Assembly: GCA_024636405.1 (NCBI GenBank)
Contig: JAGXHC010000113.1
Coordinates: forward strand, 1 to 37,834
Reading direction: 5' to 3'
Length of the DNA stretch: 37,834 nucleotides
Source: Sulfitobacter sp.
GTDB lineage: Bacteria; Pseudomonadota; Alphaproteobacteria; Rhodobacterales; Rhodobacteraceae
How positions within the stretch are numbered: the first letter of the stretch is position 1; every line of letters begins with the position of its first letter. Shown here in pieces: positions 19,588 through 28,046 of this stretch. The position numbers were made by a program, and so were the translations under genes. Below the pieces are notes generated by a model. It made no database searches. It had not been told where the DNA came from and saw only the letters and a list, made by a program, of their open reading frames with translations.

Positions 19588-19613
19588 TTATATCAGTAGC
19601 AGGTTTTTGATCA

Positions 19614-19643
19614 GGCCCCCGTCCACGCGGGGGCCTTTTTTTT
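19614..19643 (+). terminator. Intrinsic terminator of pnp
   Basis: A GGCCCCC/GGGGGCC stem (19614-19620 with 19629-19635), extendable by one G-C and one G-T pair around a small loop, is followed by eight T residues (19636-19643). It begins 26 bases after the pnp stop codon. This is the clearest rho-independent terminator in the window. Confidence 0.93.
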
Positions 19644-19831
19644 GTGATCAGACATTAGACCTGCACCGTAGAGGTCCGAGGGCGAAAATTCTCCGGACTG
19701 GCATGCCTGACCCTCCAACCATCACGATTTTTTTCGTTGCGTTTTGGCCACAGATGGTCACGCTTCACAAGATGCCGGACCAACAAGTGCGCAACTTTTG
19801 CTAAAGTTCGGACGTTTTGAACGGAGCCAAT

Positions 19832-20413
19832 ATGCAGGAAAGGATTCATGTCATGTTATTTTTGAACCGACGCACGCTTCTCACCACCGGGGCCGCCGCG
19901 CTTGTTGCTGCGCCGACGTTGGCTGCAACCGGGGCGGAACAAATTCCGAAAGGTCAGGAGGCGCGGATCGTCGACATCCGGGCTGGATTTGCCGCAGGTG
20001 AGCTTCATGTAGATCCGGGTCAGTTTGCTCTTTACTGGACGCTGCCTGATGGTCGCGCGATACGGTATCCCGTCGGGATCGGCGCTGAGGGGCGTTACTA
20101 TTCCGGGACGTTCCGTGTGGGGCGCAAGGCGGAATGGCCGCGCTGGACCCCGACCAAGGCAATGATCCGGCGCGAACCGGAACTTTACAAGCAACACGCT
20201 GCCGGCATGGCAGGCGGTCCTGGGAATCCTTTGGGGGCGCGGGCGCTTTATCTATACAACGGCAATCGCGATTCACTTCTGCGGATCCACGGAACGCACA
20301 GATCGTTCACTGTCGGCACGCGCGTGTCCAATGGGTGTGTGCGGATGTTCAATTCGCATGTCGTGGATCTGTATAACCGGGTTCCAAAGGGCACGCGTGT
20401 CGTGCTCCATTAA
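19832..20413 (+). CDS. Secreted L,D-transpeptidase (YkuD family)
   Basis: 193 residues from the ATG at 19832, which has GGAG 5 bases upstream; ATGs at 19817 and 19853 are alternatives. The N terminus is a signal sequence with twin arginines (NRRTLLTTGAAALVAAPTLA), so export by Tat or Sec. The YkuD domain carries His153 in RIHGT and the catalytic Cys169 in TRVSNGCVRM, the expected HGT and S.GC.R motifs. These enzymes cross-link meso-diaminopimelate residues of peptidoglycan or attach proteins to it. The gene lies between two terminators and appears monocistronic. Confidence 0.93.
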   Translation: MQERIHVMLFLNRRTLLTTGAAALVAAPTLAATGAEQIPKGQEARIVDIRAGFAAGELHVDPGQFALYWTLPDGRAIRYPVGIGAEGRYYSGTFRVGRKAEWPRWTPTKAMIRREPELYKQHAAGMAGGPGNPLGARALYLYNGNRDSLLRIHGTHRSFTVGTRVSNGCVRMFNSHVVDLYNRVPKGTRVVLH

Positions 20414-20439
20414 CGCCAATGACACTTCGCTGGCTCCGA

Positions 20440-20464
20440 CCCCGGCACACCGCCGGGGCCTTTT
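20440..20464 (+). terminator. Probable terminator after the L,D-transpeptidase gene
   Basis: A perfect CCCCGGC/GCCGGGG stem (20440-20446 with 20452-20458) around a 5-base loop is followed by CC and four T residues. It starts 27 bases after the stop codon. The short T run makes it weaker than the pnp terminator. Confidence 0.72.
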
Positions 20465-20539
20465 CGGTTGTGGGGTTTGGCACGAACGGTAGGCACATGG
20501 TCGTGATTGATGTTGCCCGCGCCGTCGACTTTGCACTAT

Positions 20540-20561
20540 GCCCACATCAGGACGAGTGGGC
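20540..20561 (+). promoter_or_regulatory. Inverted repeat upstream of tupB
   Basis: GCCCAC and GTGGGC form a perfect 6-10-6 inverted repeat ending 15 bases before the predicted TTG start of tupB and just before its GAGGGTG ribosome site. It could be an operator for a tungstate/molybdate-responsive regulator or an RNA hairpin limiting translation. No known consensus was matched. Confidence 0.35.
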
Positions 20562-20576
20562 TGAGGGTGCAAAACT

Positions 20577-21281
20577 TTGGGGGACATCTGGCAGGGATTG
20601 CAGGCGGCGTTTTGGCTGATCGTCACGCTGGATGCTGACCTGGTGGAAATCACGCTTCGGTCCTTGCAGGTCAGCCTCAGCGCCCTGATCATCGCGTCCG
20701 TCATCGCGCTGCCGCTTGGAACATGGCTTGCCATCCGGCGGTTTCGCCTGCGGCGCACGGTGATTGCGGTGCTCAACGCGTTTATGGGGCTGCCACCGGT
20801 CGTGGTGGGGTTGATCGTCTATCTGCTGCTGTCGCGCTCTGGTCCTTTTGGCGTGCTGGGGCTGCTTTTTACGCCGACGGCTATGATCATAGCGCAGGTA
20901 ATCATCATCACGCCACTGATCGCGTCGATCACCCATCAGTCGATGCGCGATTTATGGGCAGAGTACCATGATCTTTTGATCTCCATGAATACCACATCAC
21001 GCCAAAGGATTCTGACGCTTATTCGTGATGGCCGTCGTGCGCTGCTGACAGCGGCGCTGGCCGGGTTTGGGCGTGCCATCGGCGAGGTCGGCGCAATCAT
21101 GATTGTCGGTGGCAATATTGATCACGCAACACGGGTCTTGACTACAGCCATCGCGCTTGAGACCGGCAAGGGCGATTTTGTGCTGGCGCTGGCACTTGGC
21201 TTTGTGCTGATCGCGTTGGCCCTGGGGGTCAATCTGATCATTCACGGGCTGTCGCGGACCGAAAGGGGCGGCCGATGGTAA
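20577..21281 (+). CDS. tupB: Tungstate ABC transporter permease, TupB-like
   Basis: 234 residues, integral inner-membrane protein with about five to six hydrophobic segments. It begins at TTG: an in-frame TGA at 20562-20564 rules out the upstream ATG, and GAGGGTG is well placed. The N terminus (GDIWQGLQAAFWLIVTLDADLVEITLRSLQVSLSA) matches TupB-type permeases. The cytoplasmic EAA-like loop reads FGRAIGEVGAIMIVGGNI, typical of the molybdate/tungstate/sulfate permease class. Overlap of 7 bases with tupC and a 4-base tupC-tupA overlap make a compact operon. Assignment to tungstate rather than molybdate rests on resemblance to TupBCA and gene order. Confidence 0.88.
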   Translation: MGDIWQGLQAAFWLIVTLDADLVEITLRSLQVSLSALIIASVIALPLGTWLAIRRFRLRRTVIAVLNAFMGLPPVVVGLIVYLLLSRSGPFGVLGLLFTPTAMIIAQVIIITPLIASITHQSMRDLWAEYHDLLISMNTTSRQRILTLIRDGRRALLTAALAGFGRAIGEVGAIMIVGGNIDHATRVLTTAIALETGKGDFVLALALGFVLIALALGVNLIIHGLSRTERGGRW

Positions 21282-21991
21282 GCGTCATCCTTCCGCTGCA
21301 GATGCAGGGCGTTGTGGTGCGCAGGCGCGGCAAGAGGTTGTTGGGGCCGATTGATCTGAGCATTGACCAGACCGGCATAACGGTTGTGCTTGGACCCAAT
21401 GGCGCAGGTAAGACGACATTGCTCAAAACGCTGCACGGGCTGGAAAAGTTGAGCGGGGGCACATTGCAGTGGCAGGTCACCGACGCAGCGGCGCGCGCGC
21501 GGCAAGCTTATGTTTTTCAGACGCCGATCATGTTGCGCCGTTCTGTGCGGCAGAACCTCGCGTATCCGCTGATGCTGGCAGGCACCCCGCGCGCGGAGGT
21601 GGAACATTGTGTCGCGGATTGGGCGGCGCGCATCGGATTGGCCGATGCGCTGGACCGGCGCGCGCCACGCCTGTCGGGAGGCGAGAAGCAAAAACTTGCG
21701 CTTGCCCGTGCGCTGATCCGCACACCAGAGATATTGTTTCTGGACGAGCCTTGCGCCAGCCTTGATGGCGGCGCCACCCGCGAGATCGAGACCCTGCTTA
21801 AGAAGGCTGCGGACGATGGCATACGGATCGTCATGGCCACCCACGATATGGGACAGGCGCGGCGTCTTGCGGATGACGTGCTATTTCTGCTTGATGGTGT
21901 TGTGCATGAACGCGGCCCGGCCGCGACCTGTCTTACCACCCCACGTACGCCGGAACTGCGTGCATTTCTTCAAGGAGATATTGTAGAATGA
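21275..21991 (+). CDS. tupC: Tungstate ABC transporter ATP-binding protein, TupC-like
   Basis: 238 residues. All ABC ATPase motifs are present: Walker A GPNGAGKTT (residues 40-48), Q-loop Gln82, signature LSGGEKQK (133-140), Walker B ILFLDEP with Glu158, and the H-loop in MATHDMGQARR. It powers the permease encoded by the overlapping upstream gene. The short 238-residue form without a C-terminal regulatory (TOBE) domain differs from ModC and fits TupC/WtpC-type proteins. Confidence 0.9.
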   Translation: MVSVILPLQMQGVVVRRRGKRLLGPIDLSIDQTGITVVLGPNGAGKTTLLKTLHGLEKLSGGTLQWQVTDAAARARQAYVFQTPIMLRRSVRQNLAYPLMLAGTPRAEVEHCVADWAARIGLADALDRRAPRLSGGEKQKLALARALIRTPEILFLDEPCASLDGGATREIETLLKKAADDGIRIVMATHDMGQARRLADDVLFLLDGVVHERGPAATCLTTPRTPELRAFLQGDIVE

Positions 21992-22788
21992 CCCGTGTTT
22001 TCTTGACCCTGCTGCTTTGTATATGCGCACTCTCCGCGCGGGCCGAAACCATAAAACTTGCTGTGACGACCTCGTTCAATAATTCGGGACTTTCGGACGT
22101 GCTGTTGCCGGTGATCAACGCCGATACCGGGCTGGACGTGCAACTTCTGATCGTGGGCACAGGGCAGGCTTTGCGGTTGGGCGAAGCAGGGGATGTAGAT
22201 GCCATTCTGGTTCATTCCCGCGCGGCAGAGGAGGCCTTTCTCAAGGAAGGTTACGGCACCCACCGCCGCGAGATCATGTATAACGATTTTGTCCTGATTG
22301 GCCCGAAGGCGGACCCTGCGGGCATCAGCGGTGCGCGTGACGCCGCACAGGCATTGCAGCTGATCGCGCAGACAGATGCAACATTTGTCAGCCGTGGCGA
22401 TGACAGCGGCACCCACAAAAAGGAACTTGCGCTCTGGACCGCGGCCGATCTTTCGCCGCAGGATTTTGGTGTGTGGTACAAGGCCGTAGGTGCGGGCATG
22501 GGTGCAAGCCTGAACACGGCAGCGGGGTTGGACGCCTATATCATGTCAGACCGTGCCAGCTGGTTAAAGTTTGGCAACAAGGCTGGGCTCGCGTTGCTTT
22601 TTGCGGGCGATCCTGTGCTGTTCAACCAATACGCGTATCTGCCCGTGAACCCCGCGCGCCATCCCCACGTCAAGGCAGAGGCGGCTTTGAAATTGGAAGA
22701 ATGGCTGGTCAGCGATGCCGCGCGCGACCTGATCAATGGCTACCGCATCAATGGCGAAATGCTCTTTACCTTCAACGCGCAACGATAG
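21988..22788 (+). CDS. tupA: Tungstate-binding periplasmic protein, TupA-like
   Basis: 266 residues with a signal peptide (about 1-19, cleavage at ARA-ET). The mature protein starts with KLAVTTSFNNSGL, contains LLIVGTGQALRLGEAGDVDAILVHS and the SRGDDSGTHKKE segment, all hallmarks of TupA-type oxyanion receptors. It would bind tungstate with high affinity in the periplasm and deliver it to TupBC. The start overlaps the tupC stop by ATGA with AAGGAG upstream. Tungstate is used by some formate dehydrogenases and aldehyde oxidoreductases; none is in the window. Confidence 0.92.
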   Translation: MTRVFLTLLLCICALSARAETIKLAVTTSFNNSGLSDVLLPVINADTGLDVQLLIVGTGQALRLGEAGDVDAILVHSRAAEEAFLKEGYGTHRREIMYNDFVLIGPKADPAGISGARDAAQALQLIAQTDATFVSRGDDSGTHKKELALWTAADLSPQDFGVWYKAVGAGMGASLNTAAGLDAYIMSDRASWLKFGNKAGLALLFAGDPVLFNQYAYLPVNPARHPHVKAEAALKLEEWLVSDAARDLINGYRINGEMLFTFNAQR

Positions 22789-22828
22789 GGCGGGTTACCA
22801 TCCCGGTCGCAGGCGGGTAGCATGGCCC

Positions 22829-23542
22829 ATGCAATCGCTCATCATCCATATGACGACCAGCACCGCGCGCCGCAAGAATGCGACAGCATTGCTGCACACG
22901 CTTCCCGATGCGCGGTTGGTGGAGGCAGTCGACGGCCGCGATGGCGCGCAGATAGCGGGGATCGCGCAGCGTCCGGGAAATCAGTTCGCGCCGCGCTATC
23001 CTTTTCCGCTTTCGCCGGGCGAAGTGGGGTGCTTTCTGAGCCACCGCAAATGTTGGACGATGATAGCGGACGGCGATGCGCCTTTTGCGCTGGTGGCCGA
23101 GGATGATCTGGCGGTGGACACCCGTATCTGGCCCGATGTGATGTCCCTGATCGACCGCCACGCGGACGAAAACAGCTTTATCCGGATGCCCGCGAAGGCG
23201 CGTGAACACCCGGCGCGAACGGTGGCACAACACGGACAGGCCGGCCTGTTCGTTCCGCAGTTGATCGGTCTGCAAACCGTTTGCCAAGTGGTTGGCCGCG
23301 CTGCTGCGCGTCGGCTTCTGGCCGCGTCAGAAATCATCGACCGCCCCGTGGATACGTTTCTTCAGATGCATTGGATCACCGGACAAACGGTGCATACCAT
23401 CCTGCCCAATGGTGTGTCAGAGCTTACTACAGAAACCGGCGGGTCCACCATTCAGAAGAAAACCCGCACCGGCGGCAAGCTGATGCGGGAGATCAAGCGT
23501 GGTTGGTACCGCACCCAAATCCGGATGCGGCCCCAGCAATAA
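22829..23542 (+). CDS. Glycosyltransferase family 25 (LPS-type) protein
   Basis: 237 residues from the ATG at 22829; the frame is open further upstream but inside tupA. GT25 features: LIIHMTTSTARRKNATAL at the start, LSPGEVGCFLSHRKCWTMI (61-79) and the acidic nucleotide-sugar motif FALVAEDDLAV with EDD at 91-93. Family members transfer galactose or similar sugars to lipooligosaccharide or other surface glycans in the cytoplasm. The ribosome site is weak. It is 40 bases after tupA and may be read with it, but the glycan genes further downstream are a better functional match. Confidence 0.88.
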   Translation: MQSLIIHMTTSTARRKNATALLHTLPDARLVEAVDGRDGAQIAGIAQRPGNQFAPRYPFPLSPGEVGCFLSHRKCWTMIADGDAPFALVAEDDLAVDTRIWPDVMSLIDRHADENSFIRMPAKAREHPARTVAQHGQAGLFVPQLIGLQTVCQVVGRAAARRLLAASEIIDRPVDTFLQMHWITGQTVHTILPNGVSELTTETGGSTIQKKTRTGGKLMREIKRGWYRTQIRMRPQQ

Positions 23543-23548
23543 GAACCC

Positions 23549-24202
23549 CTACTTGGGGGCGGCGGTGGTGCGCAGATAGGGCAGTATCGTTTTGAAATCG
23601 CCAAACTTCGTCTTCGCGTCCGCGTCTGAAACCGTTGTTGGGATAATCACGTCATCACCGACGTTCCAGTTGGCGGGCGTTGCGACACCTTTTCCGTTGG
23701 CCATTTGCAAACCGTCAAGCGCGCGCAGTACTTCGGCAAAGTTGCGGCCCACATTCATCGGATAGGTCATGGACAGCTTTAGTTTCTTATCCGGGTCGAT
23801 GATGAACACCGCGCGCACGGTAGCGCTGTCATTGGGGGTGCGGCCATCGGGAAGATAGGCGTCGGCGGGCAGCATGTCGAAAGCTTTTGCTACTTCCAGC
23901 CCGTCATCTGCGATGATTGGAAACCCAGCCTTGGCATCCGCGAAAGTTTCGATATCGCCCTTCCATTTCTTGTGCTCTTCAACGCTGTCGACGGAAATGC
24001 CCATCACCTTGGTGCCGCGTTTTTCCCATTCGTTTGCCAATTGTGCCACAGCACCAAATTCGGTGGTGCAGACAGGCGTGAAATCTTTCGGGTGAGAGAA
24101 CAGGATCGCCCAGCTGTCGCCGACCCAGTCGTGCAGCTTCATCGTGCCCTGATCCGTCTCAACAGTCATGTCGGGAATTGTGTCGTTGATACGCAAGCCC
24201 AT
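23549..24202 (-). CDS. 1-Cys peroxiredoxin (Prx6 type)
   Basis: 217 residues from the ATG at 24202, with a strong GGAGGAT site; 20 extra in-frame codons upstream lack family sequence. The peroxidatic Cys45 lies in FTPVCTTEF, and there is no other cysteine, which defines the 1-Cys (Prx6) class along with the long C-terminal part (LRALDGLQMANGKGVATPANW). It reduces peroxides in the cytosol and needs an external thiol or ascorbate-like reductant for recycling. It converges on the GT25 gene with a 6-base gap and stands alone. Confidence 0.95.
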   Translation of the reverse strand: MGLRINDTIPDMTVETDQGTMKLHDWVGDSWAILFSHPKDFTPVCTTEFGAVAQLANEWEKRGTKVMGISVDSVEEHKKWKGDIETFADAKAGFPIIADDGLEVAKAFDMLPADAYLPDGRTPNDSATVRAVFIIDPDKKLKLSMTYPMNVGRNFAEVLRALDGLQMANGKGVATPANWNVGDDVIIPTTVSDADAKTKFGDFKTILPYLRTTAAPK

Positions 24203-24307
24203 AATATCCTCCGGGAAGTGTTTTGGTTTCGGGTCATCTTTATCTAAGCCCTCTTCGCGCATCTTTCACCCCCTTCAATTGCTGTGCCTGACAGGAGGTG
24301 AATTGCG

Positions 24308-24967
24308 CTATCGACGCGCCCATTCTTCCCAAAGAAACGGAAAGCACCAGACACAGTCATGCGTCTTTGCCAGTCGCTCGCGGATGATATCGCGTTGTGT
24401 CGCCTGGCTTTCGTCGTAGCGGTGAAACTGCACGGTCAAGCGCGCAATGCCGGACATCAACCCGGAATCCAGCAAGGCCGGTAGCAGATCGTATTCTCCG
24501 CCCTCAATATTCATCTTCAGCACTGCGATTTCGTTAAGTTCCAGCGCCTTGAACACATCCACAGCGGCTCGCACCTGCCCCTCGACCATTGCTCCGCCGA
24601 CATCCAGCGCAGACGACGCGTTCTCGTCGTCCGACAATCTCAGCACGCCATCATGCGACCCGACTGCGTATCCGTGAACATGGATGTTGCTGTCCCCGGC
24701 AAATCGGCCCTCAAGGTGGCGCACGAAACGCGGATGCGCTTCAAAGACATGGACGGTCACGCCATAAAGCGCGCTCATCCGTGCGGCCCAGTCACCGCGA
24801 TAGCCACCGGCATCAATCACAATGTCACCGGGTTTCAGTCCGTTAAAACGCTCAGGCGTGCCGCGTCCGTGCGTGGCGCGAAAGGCTTTCAGCTGCCGCT
24901 GATTGTCTCGGAACGCCGGGTCGCTCAATCTTTTCCAGACCTTGCGAAGTTCGCTTTTGATACTCAT
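24308..24967 (-). CDS. FkbM family SAM-dependent methyltransferase
   Basis: 219 residues from the ATG at 24967, preceded by GGAAGGAAC; the frame stays open to 25414 but that is antisense to the fucosyltransferase gene. SAM-binding motif I is VIDAGGYRGDWAARM (50-64), followed by VHVFEAHPRFVRHLEG and the FkbM-type LKMNIEGGEYDLLPALLDSG segment. FkbM proteins O-methylate sugars or small molecules. The divergent fucosyltransferase and the nearby GT25 suggest the substrate is a surface glycan. The bidirectional 78-base gap (24968-25045) must hold both promoters. Confidence 0.9.
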   Translation of the reverse strand: MSIKSELRKVWKRLSDPAFRDNQRQLKAFRATHGRGTPERFNGLKPGDIVIDAGGYRGDWAARMSALYGVTVHVFEAHPRFVRHLEGRFAGDSNIHVHGYAVGSHDGVLRLSDDENASSALDVGGAMVEGQVRAAVDVFKALELNEIAVLKMNIEGGEYDLLPALLDSGLMSGIARLTVQFHRYDESQATQRDIIRERLAKTHDCVWCFPFLWEEWARR

Positions 24968-25045
24968 CGTCAGTTCCTTCCGGTCTGGCGTGGATCGCCT
25001 TTTCCAGCATACAAGTCTATCTGAAACCGCAAAAGGGGCGCGCGG

Positions 25046-25891
25046 ATGATCTACACCCGGCTGCACGGCCGTCTTGGCAACCAGATGTTTCAATATGCCG
25101 CCGCTGCGGGGCTTGCCGCACGGTTGGGCGTAACCGTCGCGCTGGATGACCGACGCGCGCTGGCGAAAGGCGAAGGCAGCCTGACCCGCGTTTTTGACCT
25201 GCCCACCACGACACCTGCCCACCTGCCACCCGCACAACACGTCCGGCCGCTGGCCCATGCGCTGTGGCGGCTGATGGGGCGCACGCCGCGGCACCGGCGC
25301 GAAAAATCGCTGCGCTACAATGCGGCGATCAAAGGCTGGGGCAACGAAAGCTATCTGCACGGCTACTGGCAAAGTGCGCATTATTTCAATCACATCGCCG
25401 ACGAAATTCGGCATGACTTCCGGATCGTGCCGCCTCCCTCAGCGGCCAATGTCGAAATGGCCGCGCGCATCGCTGCGGGTCCATCCGTTTCGCTGCATGT
25501 ACGGCGCGGCGACTACGTGGCACTTGGCGCATCTGCGGTCTGCGATCAGGCATATTATGACGCGGCGCTGGCGGCGGTCACTCACGGGCTTGGTGTTGCG
25601 CCCACGGTCTATGTGTTTTCAGACGACCCCGGTTGGGCGCGGGTCAACCTTTCGGTACCCTTCGATAAGGTGGTGGTCGATTTTAACGGGCCGGATGCCG
25701 ATTACGAGGACATGCGCCTGATGTCGCTGTGCCAACACAACGTAATCGCCAATTCCTCGTTCAGCTGGTGGTCCGCGTGGCTTAATGAAAGTCGCACCAA
25801 ACGTGTTGCGGCCCCGGCGCGCTGGTTCGGGAATGATCACCAAACCAATCCTGATATCCTGCCAGAGGGATGGTTGCGGATCACATCCTAA
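25046..25891 (+). CDS. Alpha-1,2-fucosyltransferase-like (GT11)
   Basis: 281 residues. GT11 motifs in order: GRLGNQMFQYA (8-18), YLHGYWQS (103-110), the GDP-fucose-binding HVRRGDY (151-157), FSDD (191-194) and ANSSFSWWSAWLN (235-247). It would add fucose in alpha-1,2 linkage to a glycan acceptor at the cytoplasmic face of the membrane. GDP-fucose synthesis genes are not in the window. Its stop overlaps the end of the convergent pseudouridine synthase gene by 3 to 4 bases. Confidence 0.93.
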   Translation: MIYTRLHGRLGNQMFQYAAAAGLAARLGVTVALDDRRALAKGEGSLTRVFDLPTTTPAHLPPAQHVRPLAHALWRLMGRTPRHRREKSLRYNAAIKGWGNESYLHGYWQSAHYFNHIADEIRHDFRIVPPPSAANVEMAARIAAGPSVSLHVRRGDYVALGASAVCDQAYYDAALAAVTHGLGVAPTVYVFSDDPGWARVNLSVPFDKVVVDFNGPDADYEDMRLMSLCQHNVIANSSFSWWSAWLNESRTKRVAAPARWFGNDHQTNPDILPEGWLRITS

Positions 25892-26535
25892 AACGGCACA
25901 ACTGCGCGCACCTTAGTTGAATGGCCCCCTTGTGGATGGTTGAACCGCAGCTCTTCTGAATGCAGCATCAGGCGTGGGAAATCACGTGCTGGCCCGGTGG
26001 CATAGAACGGATCGCCCAGGATCGGATGCCCCAGCGCCAGCATATGCACCCGCAACTGATGGCTGCGTCCTGTCTTGGGCTTCAGCCGTAGGCGCGCGGT
26101 CTCACCTTCATCCTTGATCACCCGCCAATCCGTCTGCGCAGGCTTGCCCGTGTCATGACAGACCATTTGCAACGGACGGTTGGGCCAATCCACGATCAGC
26201 GGCAGATCGACGGTGCCCGTTTTCGCCTGCGGCACCCCCCAGACACGCGCCACGTAGGATTTGCGTGTCATCCGTTTCTCGAATTGCAGGCCCAGATGGC
26301 GCTGCGCATAAGGCGTCAGCGCAAAGATCATCACCCCCGATGTATCCCGGTCCAGCCGGTGCACCAGCAGCGCGTCGGGAAAAGCGTCTTGGACCCGTGC
26401 CAGCAAACAATCCGTCAGGTCCGGCCCCTTGCCCGGTACAGACAAAAGCCCCGCAGGCTTGTCCACCAGAAGCACTTCGGCATCTTCGTGAAGGATCACA
26501 AGCGGGTCCTGCGGCGGCGTATAATTCGGTTCCAT
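25888..26535 (-). CDS. rluA: RluA-family pseudouridine synthase
   Basis: 215 residues from the second ATG (26535); an ATG three codons earlier (26544) is equally possible. The catalytic motif HRLDRDTSG places the aspartate near residue 63, preceded by LLVDKPAGLLSVPG and followed by KTGRSHQLRVHM. The short length without an S4 domain resembles E. coli RluA, which modifies 23S rRNA U746 and tRNA U32; the exact target is inferred. It is divergent from the NTF2-like gene. Confidence 0.9.
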   Translation of the reverse strand: MEPNYTPPQDPLVILHEDAEVLLVDKPAGLLSVPGKGPDLTDCLLARVQDAFPDALLVHRLDRDTSGVMIFALTPYAQRHLGLQFEKRMTRKSYVARVWGVPQAKTGTVDLPLIVDWPNRPLQMVCHDTGKPAQTDWRVIKDEGETARLRLKPKTGRSHQLRVHMLALGHPILGDPFYATGPARDFPRLMLHSEELRFNHPQGGHSTKVRAVVPF

Positions 26536-26556
26536 CCTCTCCACTCTCAGATGTAG

Positions 26557-26575
26557 GGTGGGGGATCAACCCACC
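26557..26575. other. Hairpin between divergent rluA-like and NTF2-like genes
   Basis: GGTGGG and CCCACC form a perfect 6-base stem around 7 bases, shortly upstream of the NTF2-like start. It could be an operator or a leader hairpin, or part of a dispersed repeat. Nothing in the sequence decides between these. Confidence 0.4.
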
Positions 26576-26591
26576 TTGCGACGGAGCCCCC

Positions 26592-27002
26592 ATGCACCCC
26601 TCGATAGAAAAGATGCAGGACGTAGTTGCAAAGGGGGATGCGACCGCAATTGCACCGCTGCTGGCGGAAGATGTCGCCTTTCTGCCACCAACCTATTGGA
26701 AGACATGGACAGGCCGCGCACCAGTGGCAGCGGTGCTTGGGCATGTGGGCCAAGTCTTTCGCGACTTCCGCTATCGCAGGGTGATGGGTGACGGGGCCAA
26801 TTGGGCGCTGGAGTTTCAGTGCAAGGTCGGCGATCTGGACGCGGTCGGCGTTGATCTGATCACGTTGGATGATGCAGGTCTGATCGCGCGGTTCGAGGTG
26901 GTGATGCGGCCGCACAAATCCATCGGGGCGTTGCGCGATGCGATGAACGCACGGGTGATGCGCGACCCGGCATTCCTGGCGTTCAAGGACGCGTTGAGCT
27001 AG
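26592..27002 (+). CDS. NTF2-like (SnoaL-type) family protein
   Basis: 136 residues from the ATG at 26592 with ACGGAG upstream. Pattern of an NTF2-like cone-fold protein: helices at the start (MQDVVAKGDATAIAPLLAEDVAFLPP), a TWTGRAPVAAVLGHVGQVFRDFRY segment, then paired beta strands (LEFQCKVGDLDAVGVDLITLDDAGLIARFEVVMRP). Such proteins act as small isomerases, hydrolases or binding domains; nothing here fixes the reaction. It ends in a 4-base convergent overlap with the rarD-like gene. Confidence 0.83.
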   Translation: MHPSIEKMQDVVAKGDATAIAPLLAEDVAFLPPTYWKTWTGRAPVAAVLGHVGQVFRDFRYRRVMGDGANWALEFQCKVGDLDAVGVDLITLDDAGLIARFEVVMRPHKSIGALRDAMNARVMRDPAFLAFKDALS

Positions 27003-27934
27003 AGTTCCTGGCCCGTAGTTGCCACACGCCCGCGCATCTGGCGCAGCATAGATGCGGAATAGATCAATAGCGCCACCCAGATCATCGGAAAGGCGATCAT
27101 ACGCGCCTGGCCGAATGCCTCGTCAAAGACAAAGACCGCAATGATCAGGATCAGCGTGGGTGCGATATATTGCAAGATACCGATGGTCGACAGCCGCAGC
27201 AGTTTTGCACTGTTGGCATAAATCAGCAGGGGCACTGCCGTCACCACACCGCAGCCAACCAGCAACAAGGTGTCATTGGTCACACCCATCGCAAAATGCG
27301 ACTGTCCCGTGACAGCCAGGTATCCGACATATCCCAGCGCCGGGAAAATCAGGATCAGCACCTCCAGCAGAAACCCCTGATTGGGACCAATGGGCAAGCT
27401 CTTTTTGGCCAGCGCATAAAACCCCCACGAGACCGTCAGCCCAATCGCCGCCCAAGGCAGCCCACCTGCATCGAACGCCAGTACCAGAACCGCCCCGGCT
27501 GCCAATGCAATCGCTGCCATCTGCGCGGGGCTCGGCCGTTCACCCAACACCACCGCAGCCAGGAAGATGCTGAACAGGGGGTTGATGTAGTATCCAAGTG
27601 CTGCGTCCAATGTGTGCCCGGTCGCGATGGCCCAAACGTAGATGCCCCAATTGACCGAAATAAGCGCCGCCGTGACACAGGCCATGCCCAACATCCGCGG
27701 CGTGCGCAGCGCGACGCGCAGGTCCTTCGTCCGCCGCATGATGATCAGCACCGCCGCGGCAATCGGGAGCGACCAGATGATCCGGTGCGCCACCACCTCA
27801 GCCGCCGGAATATGCGCGATCGCCTTCATGTAGAGGGGCAAAAATCCCCAAAGCACATAGACCGTCACAGCAAGCGCCAGCCCGCGCGGCGTGTCTTCAT
27901 TCAGCGTCGGAGGCAGGCTGTCCGGATTGCGCAT
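26999..27934 (-). CDS. rarD: RarD-type EamA permease
   Basis: 311 residues with about ten predicted membrane helices. The beginning GLALAVTVYVLWGFLPLYMKAIAHIPAAEVVAHRIIWSLP is characteristic of RarD, a member of the drug/metabolite transporter superfamily named for chloramphenicol sensitivity. The segments NWGIYVWAIATGHTLDAALGYYINPL and LQYIAPTLILIIAVFVFDE are also family hallmarks. The transported substrate is unknown. The gene lies 112 bases after the end of the demethylation operon on the same strand, but hairpins in between suggest separate expression. Confidence 0.92.
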   Translation of the reverse strand: MRNPDSLPPTLNEDTPRGLALAVTVYVLWGFLPLYMKAIAHIPAAEVVAHRIIWSLPIAAAVLIIMRRTKDLRVALRTPRMLGMACVTAALISVNWGIYVWAIATGHTLDAALGYYINPLFSIFLAAVVLGERPSPAQMAAIALAAGAVLVLAFDAGGLPWAAIGLTVSWGFYALAKKSLPIGPNQGFLLEVLILIFPALGYVGYLAVTGQSHFAMGVTNDTLLLVGCGVVTAVPLLIYANSAKLLRLSTIGILQYIAPTLILIIAVFVFDEAFGQARMIAFPMIWVALLIYSASMLRQMRGRVATTGQEL

Positions 27935-27969
27935 GCTTTATATTCCAAATGGTCCAAAATCCCGGGGGA

Positions 27970-27997
27970 GCCGCCAAAGCGGCGGGGGCCCGCCCCC
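27970..27997 (-). terminator. GC hairpin cluster, possible terminator of the demethylation operon
   Basis: Two stems lie 50 to 80 bases beyond the stop codon of the last operon gene: GGGGG/CCCCC (27984-27988 with 27993-27997) and GCCGC/GCGGC (27970-27974 with 27979-27983). On the minus strand they are followed by CCCCCGGGATTTTGG, which includes a short T run. It may stop transcription before rarD; the weak T run leaves this uncertain. Confidence 0.45.
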
Positions 27998-28046
27998 AAC
28001 TTCCCTCGCAAAGGTGCTTAACGGATTGCGGGGGCACTCGCCAGTC

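Noticed and set aside
24968..25414. N-terminal extension of the FkbM methyltransferase
   Set aside because: The extension is antisense to the fucosyltransferase gene; the ATG at 24967 has a strong ribosome site and begins family-like sequence.
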